This document shows, piece by piece, positions 9,462 to 18,910 of a DNA stretch of 64,000 nucleotides; positions within the stretch are counted from its first letter, which is position 1; each line of letters begins with the position of its first letter. Source of the DNA: Porticoccaceae bacterium (GTDB lineage: Bacteria > Pseudomonadota > Gammaproteobacteria > Pseudomonadales > Porticoccaceae). The DNA lies in the NCBI GenBank assembly GCA_023228865.1, contig JALOAH010000004.1, forward strand, positions 1-64,000. The letters are read 5' to 3'. Under the pieces are notes generated by a model. That model worked only from the letters and a program-made list of their open reading frames with translations. It was not told where the DNA came from and searched no databases. The translations under genes were made by a program, and so were the position numbers.

Positions 9462-10460
9462 TTAGCGGGACAGCTCCAGATAGCCATTTTCCGCAAACCA
9501 CAGACACGCCGCTTCTATGGCCTCATCAATGCTGCCGGCACTGTACCCGAGTTCATCAATGGCTTTTTGCGACGAATAGCGGCAATTGGCAAAAGACCAG
9601 GCAATTCCCGTGCTGTTCAACAAGCTATCCCTGCCTGTGACATATTCTTTGGCGTCGCCCAGCAAACCAAATACTTTACCCAAAAATACGGGCATTTTTT
9701 TTGACACGGGTTTTACATTGGCGATGCGGGCAATTTTATCAAAAACCTGCTGATAGCTCAGATTTTCTCCACCCAAAATATAGCGGCTGCCCGGCCTCCC
9801 CTTCGCTGCCGCCAGAATCATTCCCGCCGCGACATCCCTGACATCGACGAAATTATTGCCACCGCCGGGATAGGCAGGAATTTTGCCATTACAAATATCG
9901 AGAATCATGCGACAGGAACTGAAGCTGGCATCGCCAGGGCCAAACATATAGCAGGGATTGACAACAACCGCAGCCAGGCCGCGACGAGCCCCATCGAGAA
10001 CAAGGTTTTCAGCCATTCTTTTTGTCACTGTATAGCCACTATTCATTCCGTACTTGTCAAAATTCCAGTGATCCTTTTCAGTAACATTCCGGCCATCATG
10101 TGAAACTGCACAGGTGGCAATCGTGGAACAGTGAACAAGCCGACAGTGATTTTGAACTTCATGGGCAGCAAGTACGGTTCTGGTCACATCAACATTGGCC
10201 TTCACCATTGCCGCAGTGGCTTTATTCGCTGTGCCAACCTTGGCCGCACAGTGATACATAACAGCGGCATCGGCGAGAAGTTCTGTGAGAATCCCGGGGT
10301 CTTTGAAGTCATCTTCTACCCAGGTCAGCTTGCAATCAGCGAGAAATTTTGACGAGGAACCGCTTCGCTTGATACAGGTGACATCAAACCCCAGATCGAC
10401 AAGCTTGCGAACAAGATTGTTGCCGAGAAAACCCGTTGCACCGGAAACCACCACTTTCAT
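9462..10460 (-). CDS. NAD(P)-dependent epimerase/reductase of the extended SDR family
   Basis: A 332-residue cytoplasmic oxidoreductase resembling dihydroflavonol-4-reductase or HpnA-like sugar/ketone reductases. The Rossmann glycine motif GATGFLG is at 7-13, and the catalytic triad Ser112, Tyr143 and Lys147 (YTVTK) is complete. YMFGPGD, typical of substrate-side loops in this group, is also present. The ATG lies 21 bases after the stop of the giant sensor gene with only a weak ribosome site, so it may be the last gene of the seven-gene unit. The substrate cannot be read from the sequence. In context it could reduce a ketone made by the ThDP enzyme. Confidence 0.85.
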   Translation of the reverse strand: MKVVVSGATGFLGNNLVRKLVDLGFDVTCIKRSGSSSKFLADCKLTWVEDDFKDPGILTELLADAAVMYHCAAKVGTANKATAAMVKANVDVTRTVLAAHEVQNHCRLVHCSTIATCAVSHDGRNVTEKDHWNFDKYGMNSGYTVTKRMAENLVLDGARRGLAAVVVNPCYMFGPGDASFSSCRMILDICNGKIPAYPGGGNNFVDVRDVAAGMILAAAKGRPGSRYILGGENLSYQQVFDKIARIANVKPVSKKMPVFLGKVFGLLGDAKEYVTGRDSLLNSTGIAWSFANCRYSSQKAIDELGYSAGSIDEAIEAACLWFAENGYLELSR

Positions 10461-10481
10461 AAATGCAAAAACATCATTGAT

Positions 10482-13400
10482 TTAATCCACGCCAGTAAAG
10501 TTTGCGTAGCGGTCATTTATTTCAGTGGCAGTCGCAGGTTTTCCCGTCAAATATCCCTGAACAAAATCGCAACCGGTGGAGCGCAAAAACGCCATTTGCT
10601 CGTCAAGCTCCACTCCTTCCGCCACAACTTTCAGGTTAAGGCTTTTGGAGAGGGCAATAATGCCGGAGATAATGGCCCTGTCATTTTTATCCTTATGGCA
10701 GTCCTTGATAAATTCCCTGTCAATTTTAAGAATATCGACGGAAAAGCGTTTCAGGTAGTTCAGTGAAGAAAATCCACTGCCAAAGTCGTCTATGGCAATA
10801 CAGATACCGCGCTCACGAATTTTGGCCAGCTCAGTTTGAACCAGCTCAGGTTGATCCATCAAAATTGACTCTGTAATTTCTATCTCAAGGAGGTGTGGAG
10901 GAAAACTGTATTTATCGAGGAGTTCGAAAATTCTATGGCGCAAGCGGCCATCACGGAATTCACCTCCGGAAACATTCACCGCAATGCGCACGTCAAAGCC
11001 CTTGGCGTGCCACTTTTCAAGTTGCTGGCAAGCCTCATGGAGAACGACGTCGCCGAGATCGCAAATAAGATTTGTTTCTTCGATAACCGGAACAAACTGA
11101 GCGGCAGTTAACAGCCCTTTAGTGGGGTGATGCCACCTTACCAGGGCTTCAACGCCCCGCAGGGCTCCTGAAAGAATGTCCACCTGAGGTTGATAGAAAA
11201 GGACAATTTCCTTATTGGCGATAGCCGAGCGCATATCATTTTCAATTTCGAGTTTTCTCAGAACTTCGTCACCCATACCCTGAGTGTAATAACAGTAGAT
11301 CCTGTCAGATTCTTTGGCTTTAAACATGGCAATATCTGCATGCCTGACAAGTTCGACACTGTTATGGCCGTCATCGGGATATATGGCAATGCCAATACTC
11401 GCGGAAATAAACAGCTGCTGGTTATTAAAAACAAAGGGTTTACCCAGGGAATGAGCGATTTTTTCAGAAATTTCTGCAGCCAACTGCTTGACCTCAAGAT
11501 TCTCCAAAACAATGGTGAATTCATCGCCACCCAGCCGCGCAACAAAATCATCATCGCGAACACAATTGCTGATTCTTTTTGCTGCGGCTTTGAGAATCAA
11601 ATCGCCGGTATCATGACCCAGAGAGTCGTTGATAACCTTAAAGCGGTCCAAATCAAGAAACAGGATTGCAACTTTTTTGTTGTTGAGGTTGGCGCGATTT
11701 ATTTTATGCCTCAATTGCTGATTAAAATATGCCCTGTTTGGCAGCCCCGTAAGAACGTCGTGGTAGGCAAGCTTTCTGACGTGCTTTTCTGCCTTGCTGG
11801 CCTGCAACAGCCGGGAAACACGCTGGCGTAAAACTGAAAAATTGACCGGCTTGGTGATGTAGTCTGTAGCCCCCGCCAAAAATGCTCTTGAAATTGATTT
11901 TTCATCTTCCAGGGAGGTCACCATAAGAATAGGCACATCCACCCCGGAAGTCATGGCTCTGATTTTTTTGCAGGCCAGAAAGCCATCCATTTCTGGCATG
12001 ATGGCATCAATCAAAATAAGATCTGGCATGGATCTTGAGCACAGTGCCAGTGCATTCTGGCCGTTGGAGGCTTCCGCAATACGATAACCCTCATCTCTCA
12101 GGGCATTGGAAAATGCCAGCCGAATGGAGCGGTCGTCGTCGGCAACCAGAACTGTGGGTATGTTTTTTGTTGACCTGGTCATTGCTGACAAATTGCTTTT
12201 ATCGCAATTTTGGGCATATTTGACCAGATCTTTTATCAGCGCGCGAACAACGACGACAAGATCCCTATAAAGCTGATCAAGGTCCGACAGATCATTATTT
12301 TTTCCCTTGTCTTCAATTGTCTTTGCCAGGGACGAGACCTTCAACGCTCCAAAATTGGACGAGCTTCCTTTAATGGTATGGGACAACTCATAAATCTGCT
12401 GTGAATCCCCCTTATTGATCGCCGCCTTGAGAGCATCGAGATAGACAGGAGTATCCTCAACAAATGCGTCCACCACGGAATTGAAAACTTCGCCAACACT
12501 TTGCCTTAGGGATTGAACAACACTGATATCATAGCTGGCCGAATCGTTGCCATCAGTGCGCTTGTCATTATTTTCGTCGGGAGATTTTAAATACCATTTC
12601 GACAGCATTTTATAAAGCGCGTCCACCGATAAGGGTTTGGCTATGAAATCATTCATTCCTGAACTCAAGCAGCGCTGCCGTTCTTCCGGAGTATTGTTGG
12701 CGGTCATCGCAATAACAGGAAGCATTTTCGAAGAGTTCTGTAATTTCCTGATTTTTTCCGTGGCAACATAGCCATCCATGACCGGCATGTTGCAATCCAT
12801 AAGAATGAGATCAAATTGCTTTCTTAAAATTTTATCGAGAGCATCCTGACCATCATATGAAAATTCGTATTCACAGCCGAGCTGGTTCAACATGCCACCG
12901 GCAACGAGGCAGTTTGAATGATTGTCATCGACAACGAGAACGTTAATGTTCAATTTTTCAGAAATCAGATTTTTGGAGCGATTTCTCGCGTTGGTGATTT
13001 TATACATTTGCGTCTGATTGCTAAAAAAGTTGATAAGCCTGGTGTTGAATAAAGGCTTTTCAATAATCAACAATTCATTGACCACTTTATCCCTTGAAAT
13101 AATCCACGGATTGACCATAACAACAATATTGGTATTTTCCATATAATCAAGCTGCTTGATCAAAGGTATCAGGTCATTAACATGGGCACCGGGAATGTCT
13201 TCATCGACAAACACATAATCCGTTTTTTGGGAAAAATCAGGCTCCTCTTTCAAAAAATTGATAAGCCCTACTGCGTCAAGACAAAGTTCGACCTGGGCGC
13301 CATGAAATTCGAGCCAATTTTTCAGATAATTTCTGACAACATTGCTGTTATCAGCCACGATGATTTTTCGACCCACAAGAAGTTTTGGCACCTCATTTGT

Positions 13401-14891
13401 GCCTGAAAATGTATAGGAAATCAGTGGAATAGTTAAAATAAATTCACTACCCTCGCCAAAATCACTGGCAATGGAAATGCTGCCACCCATCAATTCGACA
13501 AACTGTTTGCAAATGGCAAGACCCAGCCCCGTACCGCCGTAGCGCCTTGTTGTCGATGAATCTTCCTGTGTAAAGGCTTCAAAGATTTTTTGTTGGGCAT
13601 CTTTGCCAATACCTATACCTGTATCCTTGACTGACACCTTCATGTTTCCAGATGACAGGTTCTGACAATCAACACTGACAAAAACTTCTCCGAATTCGGT
13701 AAATTTTATGGCGTTCCCTATGAGATTAATCAAAATCTGGCGAAATCTTTGTGCGTCCAGGGTTACCTGATCAATATTGCCATAGATGACATAACCTATA
13801 TCAAGCTTTTTCTTGAGTGCTTGAGGGGACAGCAATATGACCACATCTTCCAAAATTTCATCCAGTTTGCAGGGAACACTGTCAAGCACCAGCTTTCCGG
13901 AATCGGAACGAACATAGGAAAGAATGTCGTCAATGAGAGCCAACAAATTTTGTGCCGACAGCTTTGCAGTTTCAACATATTCATATTGTTGATCGCCCAG
14001 TTCCATTACAGACAAAAGATCGAGCATTCCCAGCACCGAGTTCATGGGCGTTCTCAGCTCATGGGAAACATTGGCTGCAAATTCCGATTTTATCTTGCCG
14101 GACTCAAGGGCTTTGTCCCTGGCTTTCTGTAATTCTATGGTTCTGGTTTCCAAAGCTGTCATCATGGTATTAAAGGCTTTTTGCATATTCTGTATATCTA
14201 CAGGGCCTTTAAATGAGGCTCTCAAGGTGAGATCGCCTTTTTCAGACTCTCTCATGACATTGGCGAGCAAACGGAGAGGGATAGTCAAGCGCCTCGACAG
14301 GGCAATCAGCATGATCAACAGCAAGCTGGCGACCAGTGTTGAAACAAAAAAATTGCTTTTAAGCAATTGCGACCAAAGTGATTTCAATGTTTCTTTTGAA
14401 ATAACCAGGGTAACAAAACCGATAATCTCAGCATTTTTTGTATTGACAACCGAGTCTACGCCAAAATCAGGTTCTTCTTCTATTTTGGTTTTTACAGGGG
14501 ATATAAATACAAGATAATCATTATTTTCCTGGAGAAGTCGCGGAACAATAATGTTTAAAGGTTCTTTTTCATCGAACACCATTCCTTTTGAATAAAGAGC
14601 TTCTCCCGTTTCTGTGGTGATTTTGATTCCGGCCACATCGGGAAACTGAAGAGCAATATTCGCAGTGGTCTGAGCCTCTTCGGCACTTTTATAAAGCAGC
14701 GCCAGCCGCGATTGCCTGGCAATGGACTCTGTTAGAAACAAACCCTGGTCTGTTATCTGATTTTTGACTGTCTTGTTGGCTGTAACAGTCAGAACGATCG
14801 AAGTTGATATGGCGAGAACGGCAATTCCCAACGAAAAGGAGATTACCAGCTGCTGCCAGAACTCGAGTTTGGAGAAAAATGCCTTTCGCAC
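10482..14891 (-). CDS. Giant hybrid histidine kinase with REC, REC, Hpt, REC, GGDEF and EAL domains
   Basis: A 1469-residue inner-membrane sensor. Residues 15-37 and 180-199 are membrane segments enclosing a ~140-residue periplasmic domain that resembles CHASE8 (YfiN type). HAMP follows at 200-252, then HisKA (His277 in SHELRTP) and an ATPase domain (DTGIGIG 423-429, GGTGLGLA 452-459). Receiver 1 (about 508-625) keeps Asp563 and Lys612 but has Ala in place of one acidic-pocket residue. Receiver 2 has Asp699, Hpt His838 (SHTIKGS) and receiver 3 Asp962. The cyclase is intact (GGDEF 1121-1125) with a product-inhibition site RDDD (1112-1115). The phosphodiesterase is intact (EAL 1248-1250, DDFG 1368-1371). 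GTG start with GGAG 8 bases upstream. It probably reads the neighbouring binding protein and sets cyclic-di-GMP. Confidence 0.95.
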   Translation of the reverse strand: MRKAFFSKLEFWQQLVISFSLGIAVLAISTSIVLTVTANKTVKNQITDQGLFLTESIARQSRLALLYKSAEEAQTTANIALQFPDVAGIKITTETGEALYSKGMVFDEKEPLNIIVPRLLQENNDYLVFISPVKTKIEEEPDFGVDSVVNTKNAEIIGFVTLVISKETLKSLWSQLLKSNFFVSTLVASLLLIMLIALSRRLTIPLRLLANVMRESEKGDLTLRASFKGPVDIQNMQKAFNTMMTALETRTIELQKARDKALESGKIKSEFAANVSHELRTPMNSVLGMLDLLSVMELGDQQYEYVETAKLSAQNLLALIDDILSYVRSDSGKLVLDSVPCKLDEILEDVVILLSPQALKKKLDIGYVIYGNIDQVTLDAQRFRQILINLIGNAIKFTEFGEVFVSVDCQNLSSGNMKVSVKDTGIGIGKDAQQKIFEAFTQEDSSTTRRYGGTGLGLAICKQFVELMGGSISIASDFGEGSEFILTIPLISYTFSGTNEVPKLLVGRKIIVADNSNVVRNYLKNWLEFHGAQVELCLDAVGLINFLKEEPDFSQKTDYVFVDEDIPGAHVNDLIPLIKQLDYMENTNIVVMVNPWIISRDKVVNELLIIEKPLFNTRLINFFSNQTQMYKITNARNRSKNLISEKLNINVLVVDDNHSNCLVAGGMLNQLGCEYEFSYDGQDALDKILRKQFDLILMDCNMPVMDGYVATEKIRKLQNSSKMLPVIAMTANNTPEERQRCLSSGMNDFIAKPLSVDALYKMLSKWYLKSPDENNDKRTDGNDSASYDISVVQSLRQSVGEVFNSVVDAFVEDTPVYLDALKAAINKGDSQQIYELSHTIKGSSSNFGALKVSSLAKTIEDKGKNNDLSDLDQLYRDLVVVVRALIKDLVKYAQNCDKSNLSAMTRSTKNIPTVLVADDDRSIRLAFSNALRDEGYRIAEASNGQNALALCSRSMPDLILIDAIMPEMDGFLACKKIRAMTSGVDVPILMVTSLEDEKSISRAFLAGATDYITKPVNFSVLRQRVSRLLQASKAEKHVRKLAYHDVLTGLPNRAYFNQQLRHKINRANLNNKKVAILFLDLDRFKVINDSLGHDTGDLILKAAAKRISNCVRDDDFVARLGGDEFTIVLENLEVKQLAAEISEKIAHSLGKPFVFNNQQLFISASIGIAIYPDDGHNSVELVRHADIAMFKAKESDRIYCYYTQGMGDEVLRKLEIENDMRSAIANKEIVLFYQPQVDILSGALRGVEALVRWHHPTKGLLTAAQFVPVIEETNLICDLGDVVLHEACQQLEKWHAKGFDVRIAVNVSGGEFRDGRLRHRIFELLDKYSFPPHLLEIEITESILMDQPELVQTELAKIRERGICIAIDDFGSGFSSLNYLKRFSVDILKIDREFIKDCHKDKNDRAIISGIIALSKSLNLKVVAEGVELDEQMAFLRSTGCDFVQGYLTGKPATATEINDRYANFTGVD

Positions 14892-14982
14892 TAAAGCGCT
14901 CCCGCGATAATTTTATGGCCGCACATTATTAAAATCGCCTGCTTGTTCAATACACCACCCCTATTTGCCGTGCAACTGTCAT

Positions 14983-15936
14983 TCATGGCTCAGGAAGAAA
15001 CAGGTCAACGTTTTCCCGGGTTTTTGATGACAATTTTATACCTATGTGATTTCCTGTTCTTTCATTGAAGGCAATCTTTACATCCCGCAGTGACATCAGC
15101 GTTGCTTTTTGCTTTCCAGACAGAGCCTTCTCAACCATATTGCCAAGGCGTATGCCAATAACAACGTTATCAGGATAAATTGCAAACAAAGCGCCACGCT
15201 TCACAAATAACGGGTTCGACGAAAATACTGCCAAGTGCTTATCCCAGGCAGCATCCAAAACCAGACTCAATAATGACTCATCAATGAGACCGCTATCGGA
15301 AATCAACCAGACTGCATCACCATGAGAGGCACCTTCTACAATTTTTCTGAACCCAAGAGCAGCTTTTCTTATATCTGTCGCAGCGACCGCATGAAACTCA
15401 ATATTGGATTTATTCAAATAAGCAGCCGCCTGGGCAATAAGTTCTCGATGAATTTCCGGATTGTATACGACATGGATACGAGAGGTGTTTGGTGCTATTT
15501 CCATGAGCCTGTCAAGATAAACCTCAGCGCCGGGCTTGAGCAACACGCCGCCAGCAACAACCTGCCGAGTATTTAATTTTGTCACCGCAGCAAATACGGG
15601 CTTGTCAACTTTTGACGCAAGAATAAAATTAAGGCTTTTCGTACCCAAAGCAATAAACGCTTTTGGGGCATCATTTTTTGACAGTTCGCGGCTGAGTTTT
15701 TCTCCCTCTATACCATTCACGGGATACTCGACAACTTCCCCTGGATAGCCGGATTTGATTCCAGCGAGAAAATCCCTGTAGATACTTGAAAATGGCTCCC
15801 TGACGACAGGATAGACAACCGCTATTTTTTCTTTCGCAGAAAGGCTCGCCGATACAATCAACAAAATAGCGACGGCGGCAATTTTTTTCGCCAGTCTCGC
15901 CATTCTAATGATCGTATTTATGGTCAAAATACGCAT
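14983..15936 (-). CDS. Periplasmic substrate-binding protein, orphan (ABC_sub_bind type)
   Basis: 317 residues with an N-terminal membrane/signal segment (AAVAILLIVSASLSA). The fold pattern is that of PF04392 ABC substrate-binding proteins, with KIAVVYPV at the first strand, GTKSLNFI and HVVYNPE in lobe one, and VWLISDSGLI and AVFSSNPLFV in lobe two. No permease or ATPase gene is near. It lies between a TonB receptor and a membrane sensor, so it more likely presents a ligand to the sensor than feeds a transporter. The longest frame starts at TTG 15966, overlapping the receptor stop. I prefer ATG 15936, with AGGGAATAGG upstream; ATG 15903 is also possible. Confidence 0.8.
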   Translation of the reverse strand: MRILTINTIIRMARLAKKIAAVAILLIVSASLSAKEKIAVVYPVVREPFSSIYRDFLAGIKSGYPGEVVEYPVNGIEGEKLSRELSKNDAPKAFIALGTKSLNFILASKVDKPVFAAVTKLNTRQVVAGGVLLKPGAEVYLDRLMEIAPNTSRIHVVYNPEIHRELIAQAAAYLNKSNIEFHAVAATDIRKAALGFRKIVEGASHGDAVWLISDSGLIDESLLSLVLDAAWDKHLAVFSSNPLFVKRGALFAIYPDNVVIGIRLGNMVEKALSGKQKATLMSLRDVKIAFNERTGNHIGIKLSSKTRENVDLFLPEP

Positions 15937-15962
15937 AAACCTATTCCCTGTTATATGCAACT

Positions 15963-18107
15963 TCAAAAGTTATAACGAATTTCTCCCAAAATGGTTCTTC
16001 CTGCCAAAGGGAGATCGTTTGGAATTCCAGGCACAGGAAAAGAATTTGGTGTTGGTTCTCTGACGTTTTCATTAAATAAGTTTTTGACAATCAGCGCCGC
16101 TTCGATATGCTGCCATATATTTTTTTTCCTTAAGGTCATATCGATTTGAACAAAATCATCGATTTCTGGCCGCGAGTCAAAAAAATCCCGGTTTCGATCC
16201 ATCACCCAATTGGCTTGAAGATTGAGATTTAAATCAGGGATCAACTCCAGATCTCCCTGGACATAAAACTGTTTTTCTGGTGCGCTGGCTGAATCAGTAT
16301 TGGTTTGCTTGTTTTTTGATTTTTGCCAGGAAAAATTTGCCAGCAAGGTAACTCCCTCGATGGGCTTCCATTTGCTTTCGAGCTCTAAACCATAGCCTGC
16401 CTGGCGCCCAGCATTTTGAGCTGTGGCAGTTCCGCCAGATTCATCGGAGACAAACTGAATAATATCTTGCCACTGGTAATAAAATGCATTAAAAACAAAA
16501 TCAAGTTCATAGTTAACCGTATAATCAAAAACCATTTCATAGCTTTTGAGTGTCTCCGGTTTAAGATTTGGATTGCCCAAAGCGGAAGGGTTATTAATTG
16601 CCCTGGTCTCGGCAAAGGCTGGGGCGCGAAATGCCTCGCCATAGAGAAATTTTGTTGTCAAATCGTTTGTTGTTGACCAGACCAGTGCCAGTCGTGGATT
16701 GATGGTTTCGCCAAAATCCGAGTATTTGTCATAGCGAACCCCTGCGGTCAATTGCCAATCGTTGGCGACACTATAGACATCCTGTATATATACATAATGA
16801 TTTTCCCGAGTACCTTCGCGCAAAAAGACAAAGGGCGTGTCGGAGACATCAACAATACCGTTAAATGGCAGAATATAAGCGCAACTTTCATCATCGGTAC
16901 AATAGTTTTTACTCTCTCTGACCTTGTATAAATCGCCGAGATAATAACCAACGCCCACTCTGAGATCGTGATCGTCAAAACCCTCATAAAGGATGGTGGT
17001 ATTAAATCTTGAATGCTTCTCATACACTTCAGGACTGGCAATTACGCCATCGGGAAAGACACCAAATAAAGGCTCGCCGTCGCCATCCAGAAAGGGACCT
17101 GTGGATCCCGGCGGGTAGATAACAGCATTTTTTTCTACTTCCTGGCTTACGTCGAGGTAATTTCCGGAAACAATTACGGAAAGGTCTTTAAATGCATCTT
17201 CAATGGTGTAATTAACATCAACCTGATAGCGGTCGCTTTTGTAACGACTTGAGGGGTCGAGCGCCTGGGCTATTCCGGCACCGTTACCAGCGTCTCCCTG
17301 CCCCTGATAGCTTGCCTTGACAACGAGGCTTTTGTGGCGAAAATCGAAATTCAGATCCATGTTTTCCCTGGACATATTCACCGAGTTGGGCGCGAGTGAT
17401 GCCGAGGTTCCCAAGAGGTTATCGAGGTAGGTTTGTGCATCTTCATCAATAATGCTGTCAAAGCCGTCTGTTTTGTTGCCCTGAAAACCAAGGAAAAGAC
17501 TGCTTTCATCCCACTTTTTTTGGTAGGTGGAGAATACTGTTTTGGTATTAAAGGTGCCGTATCTGGCTCCGGCTTGCCAGCCTTCGTCACCCACTCCGCT
17601 CTTGGTGATGACATTGATAGTGCCGGAAAAGGAATCAGCTCCATAGATTGCAGAACCGGGGCCTCGGATAATTTCGATGCGCTCAATGGCTTCCACAGGC
17701 ATGCCGCCCCAGACAAAATTTTTGCCGCCAGTGAACAGGTTGGTTTGGGGAACGCCATCGATGAGGAGCAGCACTTGTGGATTGAAATTTGAGTAGATGC
17801 CCCTGAATGTATAAATGGGATTATAACCCTGGTGACTGTATGACACATGAAGTCCTGGCACCATTTCAAGAACGCTGTCGATATCCACCGCCCCCATTTT
17901 TTTTATTTGCCTGGCATCTATCACTGAGGCCACGGCCGGAGCTTTGGAAACCGGTTGTTTATAGCCTGCGGCGATGCTAATAAACTCTTCACTGCCGTAA
18001 ATATCGAGGAGTTCAGTTTCCACCAGATCATCCCCATGGGTGTTTGCGCACAGGGGAAGTATTGCCAAGAGGAAGTAATTGCGGAGACTGTGTTTGATAA
18101 TTTTCAT
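15963..18107 (-). CDS. TonB-dependent receptor of the sensing operon
   Basis: A 714-residue outer-membrane receptor. Signal peptide residues 1-25; N-terminal YGSEEFISIAAG segment; plug with TFRGIYSN, LLLIDGVP, IERIEIIRGPGSAIYGADSF and INVITKSG; beta-barrel with a PETLKSYE motif and terminal aromatic NF. The ATG overlaps the stop of the upstream citrate-synthase-like gene (ATGA), with GGAG upstream, so the genes are co-translated. Its position directly before the binding-protein gene suggests it imports the ligand that the binding protein holds. The ligand is unknown. It is clearly different in sequence from the receptor at the left end of the window. Confidence 0.9.
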   Translation of the reverse strand: MKIIKHSLRNYFLLAILPLCANTHGDDLVETELLDIYGSEEFISIAAGYKQPVSKAPAVASVIDARQIKKMGAVDIDSVLEMVPGLHVSYSHQGYNPIYTFRGIYSNFNPQVLLLIDGVPQTNLFTGGKNFVWGGMPVEAIERIEIIRGPGSAIYGADSFSGTINVITKSGVGDEGWQAGARYGTFNTKTVFSTYQKKWDESSLFLGFQGNKTDGFDSIIDEDAQTYLDNLLGTSASLAPNSVNMSRENMDLNFDFRHKSLVVKASYQGQGDAGNGAGIAQALDPSSRYKSDRYQVDVNYTIEDAFKDLSVIVSGNYLDVSQEVEKNAVIYPPGSTGPFLDGDGEPLFGVFPDGVIASPEVYEKHSRFNTTILYEGFDDHDLRVGVGYYLGDLYKVRESKNYCTDDESCAYILPFNGIVDVSDTPFVFLREGTRENHYVYIQDVYSVANDWQLTAGVRYDKYSDFGETINPRLALVWSTTNDLTTKFLYGEAFRAPAFAETRAINNPSALGNPNLKPETLKSYEMVFDYTVNYELDFVFNAFYYQWQDIIQFVSDESGGTATAQNAGRQAGYGLELESKWKPIEGVTLLANFSWQKSKNKQTNTDSASAPEKQFYVQGDLELIPDLNLNLQANWVMDRNRDFFDSRPEIDDFVQIDMTLRKKNIWQHIEAALIVKNLFNENVREPTPNSFPVPGIPNDLPLAGRTILGEIRYNF

Positions 18108-18910
18108 GCCTGCAATCTCCTGACCGCTACGCCTTTATAGTGTATCTCTGTACATTCGATGGGAAAAAATGTGCCTTCCGGTTTTTCCATGGCATCCACA
18201 TAGCAAGGAAACATTCCTGCAGTGAATGCTTGAACCGTCAATAAATAACTTTCCCTGGGAGAAAAGCCAATATCGGAAAAAATCGCTGCACAATAAATGG
18301 CGATATTGGGTTTTATGCGGTATCTTTTTTTGACAAGAATGGCGTCTATATCAAAAACCAGCCTGACGAAATGGCCGTCGCCAAATCCACGTTTGCGAGC
18401 CTCTGCCAGCAAAGGGTCAATTCTTTCATCTTTGGAAATTATCGGGCGGCCAAATCCGGGAATATAGCGGTGTTTTTTTAATCGCTGCACTACCAGGGAC
18501 TCAAGATCGCCCCCCTCCGCCACTTGCTGCAAGAGGCTGTGAAGAAACTGGGCACCCAAAAACAATGGCTGTGCGCCGTATATTTTCGCCTCTGAAACCG
18601 CAGTGGCCGCTGCGATGGCTAGAACGCCGGAGGTTCTTGTGGTTCCCGCCAATGCGGCTATGCGGTTGTTCCACAGCCTGGGATCGGGAAAACTGGTACT
18701 GATGCTCCAGAGTTTTTCCACCATTACGGCTTGTTGCTCCGAGGGCATTTTCCCGGTAATACCGTAGATACATAATGTCATCCAGGACTGGTCTGAAAAA
18801 TCGTCAAAAAGGGACATTTCACGATAGCGAACTTTTTCTCCGGGATACCAGGCTCCCTTGTTGGTGGGCCAGTTGCCGTGAAAATATTTCAGCCTGTCGG
18901 CACGGTTCAT
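18104..18910 (-). CDS. Citrate-synthase-superfamily protein B
   Basis: 268 residues, about 60% of citrate synthase length. Recognisable blocks are IPGFGRP at 150-156, where citrate synthases have GFGHR or GHP, and a C-terminal helical block FSDIGFSPRESYLLTVQAFTAG-like around 211-232. The usual His of the GFGH motif is Arg154, and the HGG-type block is replaced by YGAQPLFLG (111-119), so normal citrate synthesis is unlikely for this chain alone. The start is ATG 18910, overlapping the stop of gene A (ATGA) with GGAG 9 bases upstream; ATG 18925 is an alternative. It probably pairs with gene A as a heteromer. Related chains are often labelled citryl-CoA lyase or citrate synthase family. Confidence 0.75.
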   Translation of the reverse strand: MNRADRLKYFHGNWPTNKGAWYPGEKVRYREMSLFDDFSDQSWMTLCIYGITGKMPSEQQAVMVEKLWSISTSFPDPRLWNNRIAALAGTTRTSGVLAIAAATAVSEAKIYGAQPLFLGAQFLHSLLQQVAEGGDLESLVVQRLKKHRYIPGFGRPIISKDERIDPLLAEARKRGFGDGHFVRLVFDIDAILVKKRYRIKPNIAIYCAAIFSDIGFSPRESYLLTVQAFTAGMFPCYVDAMEKPEGTFFPIECTEIHYKGVAVRRLQA

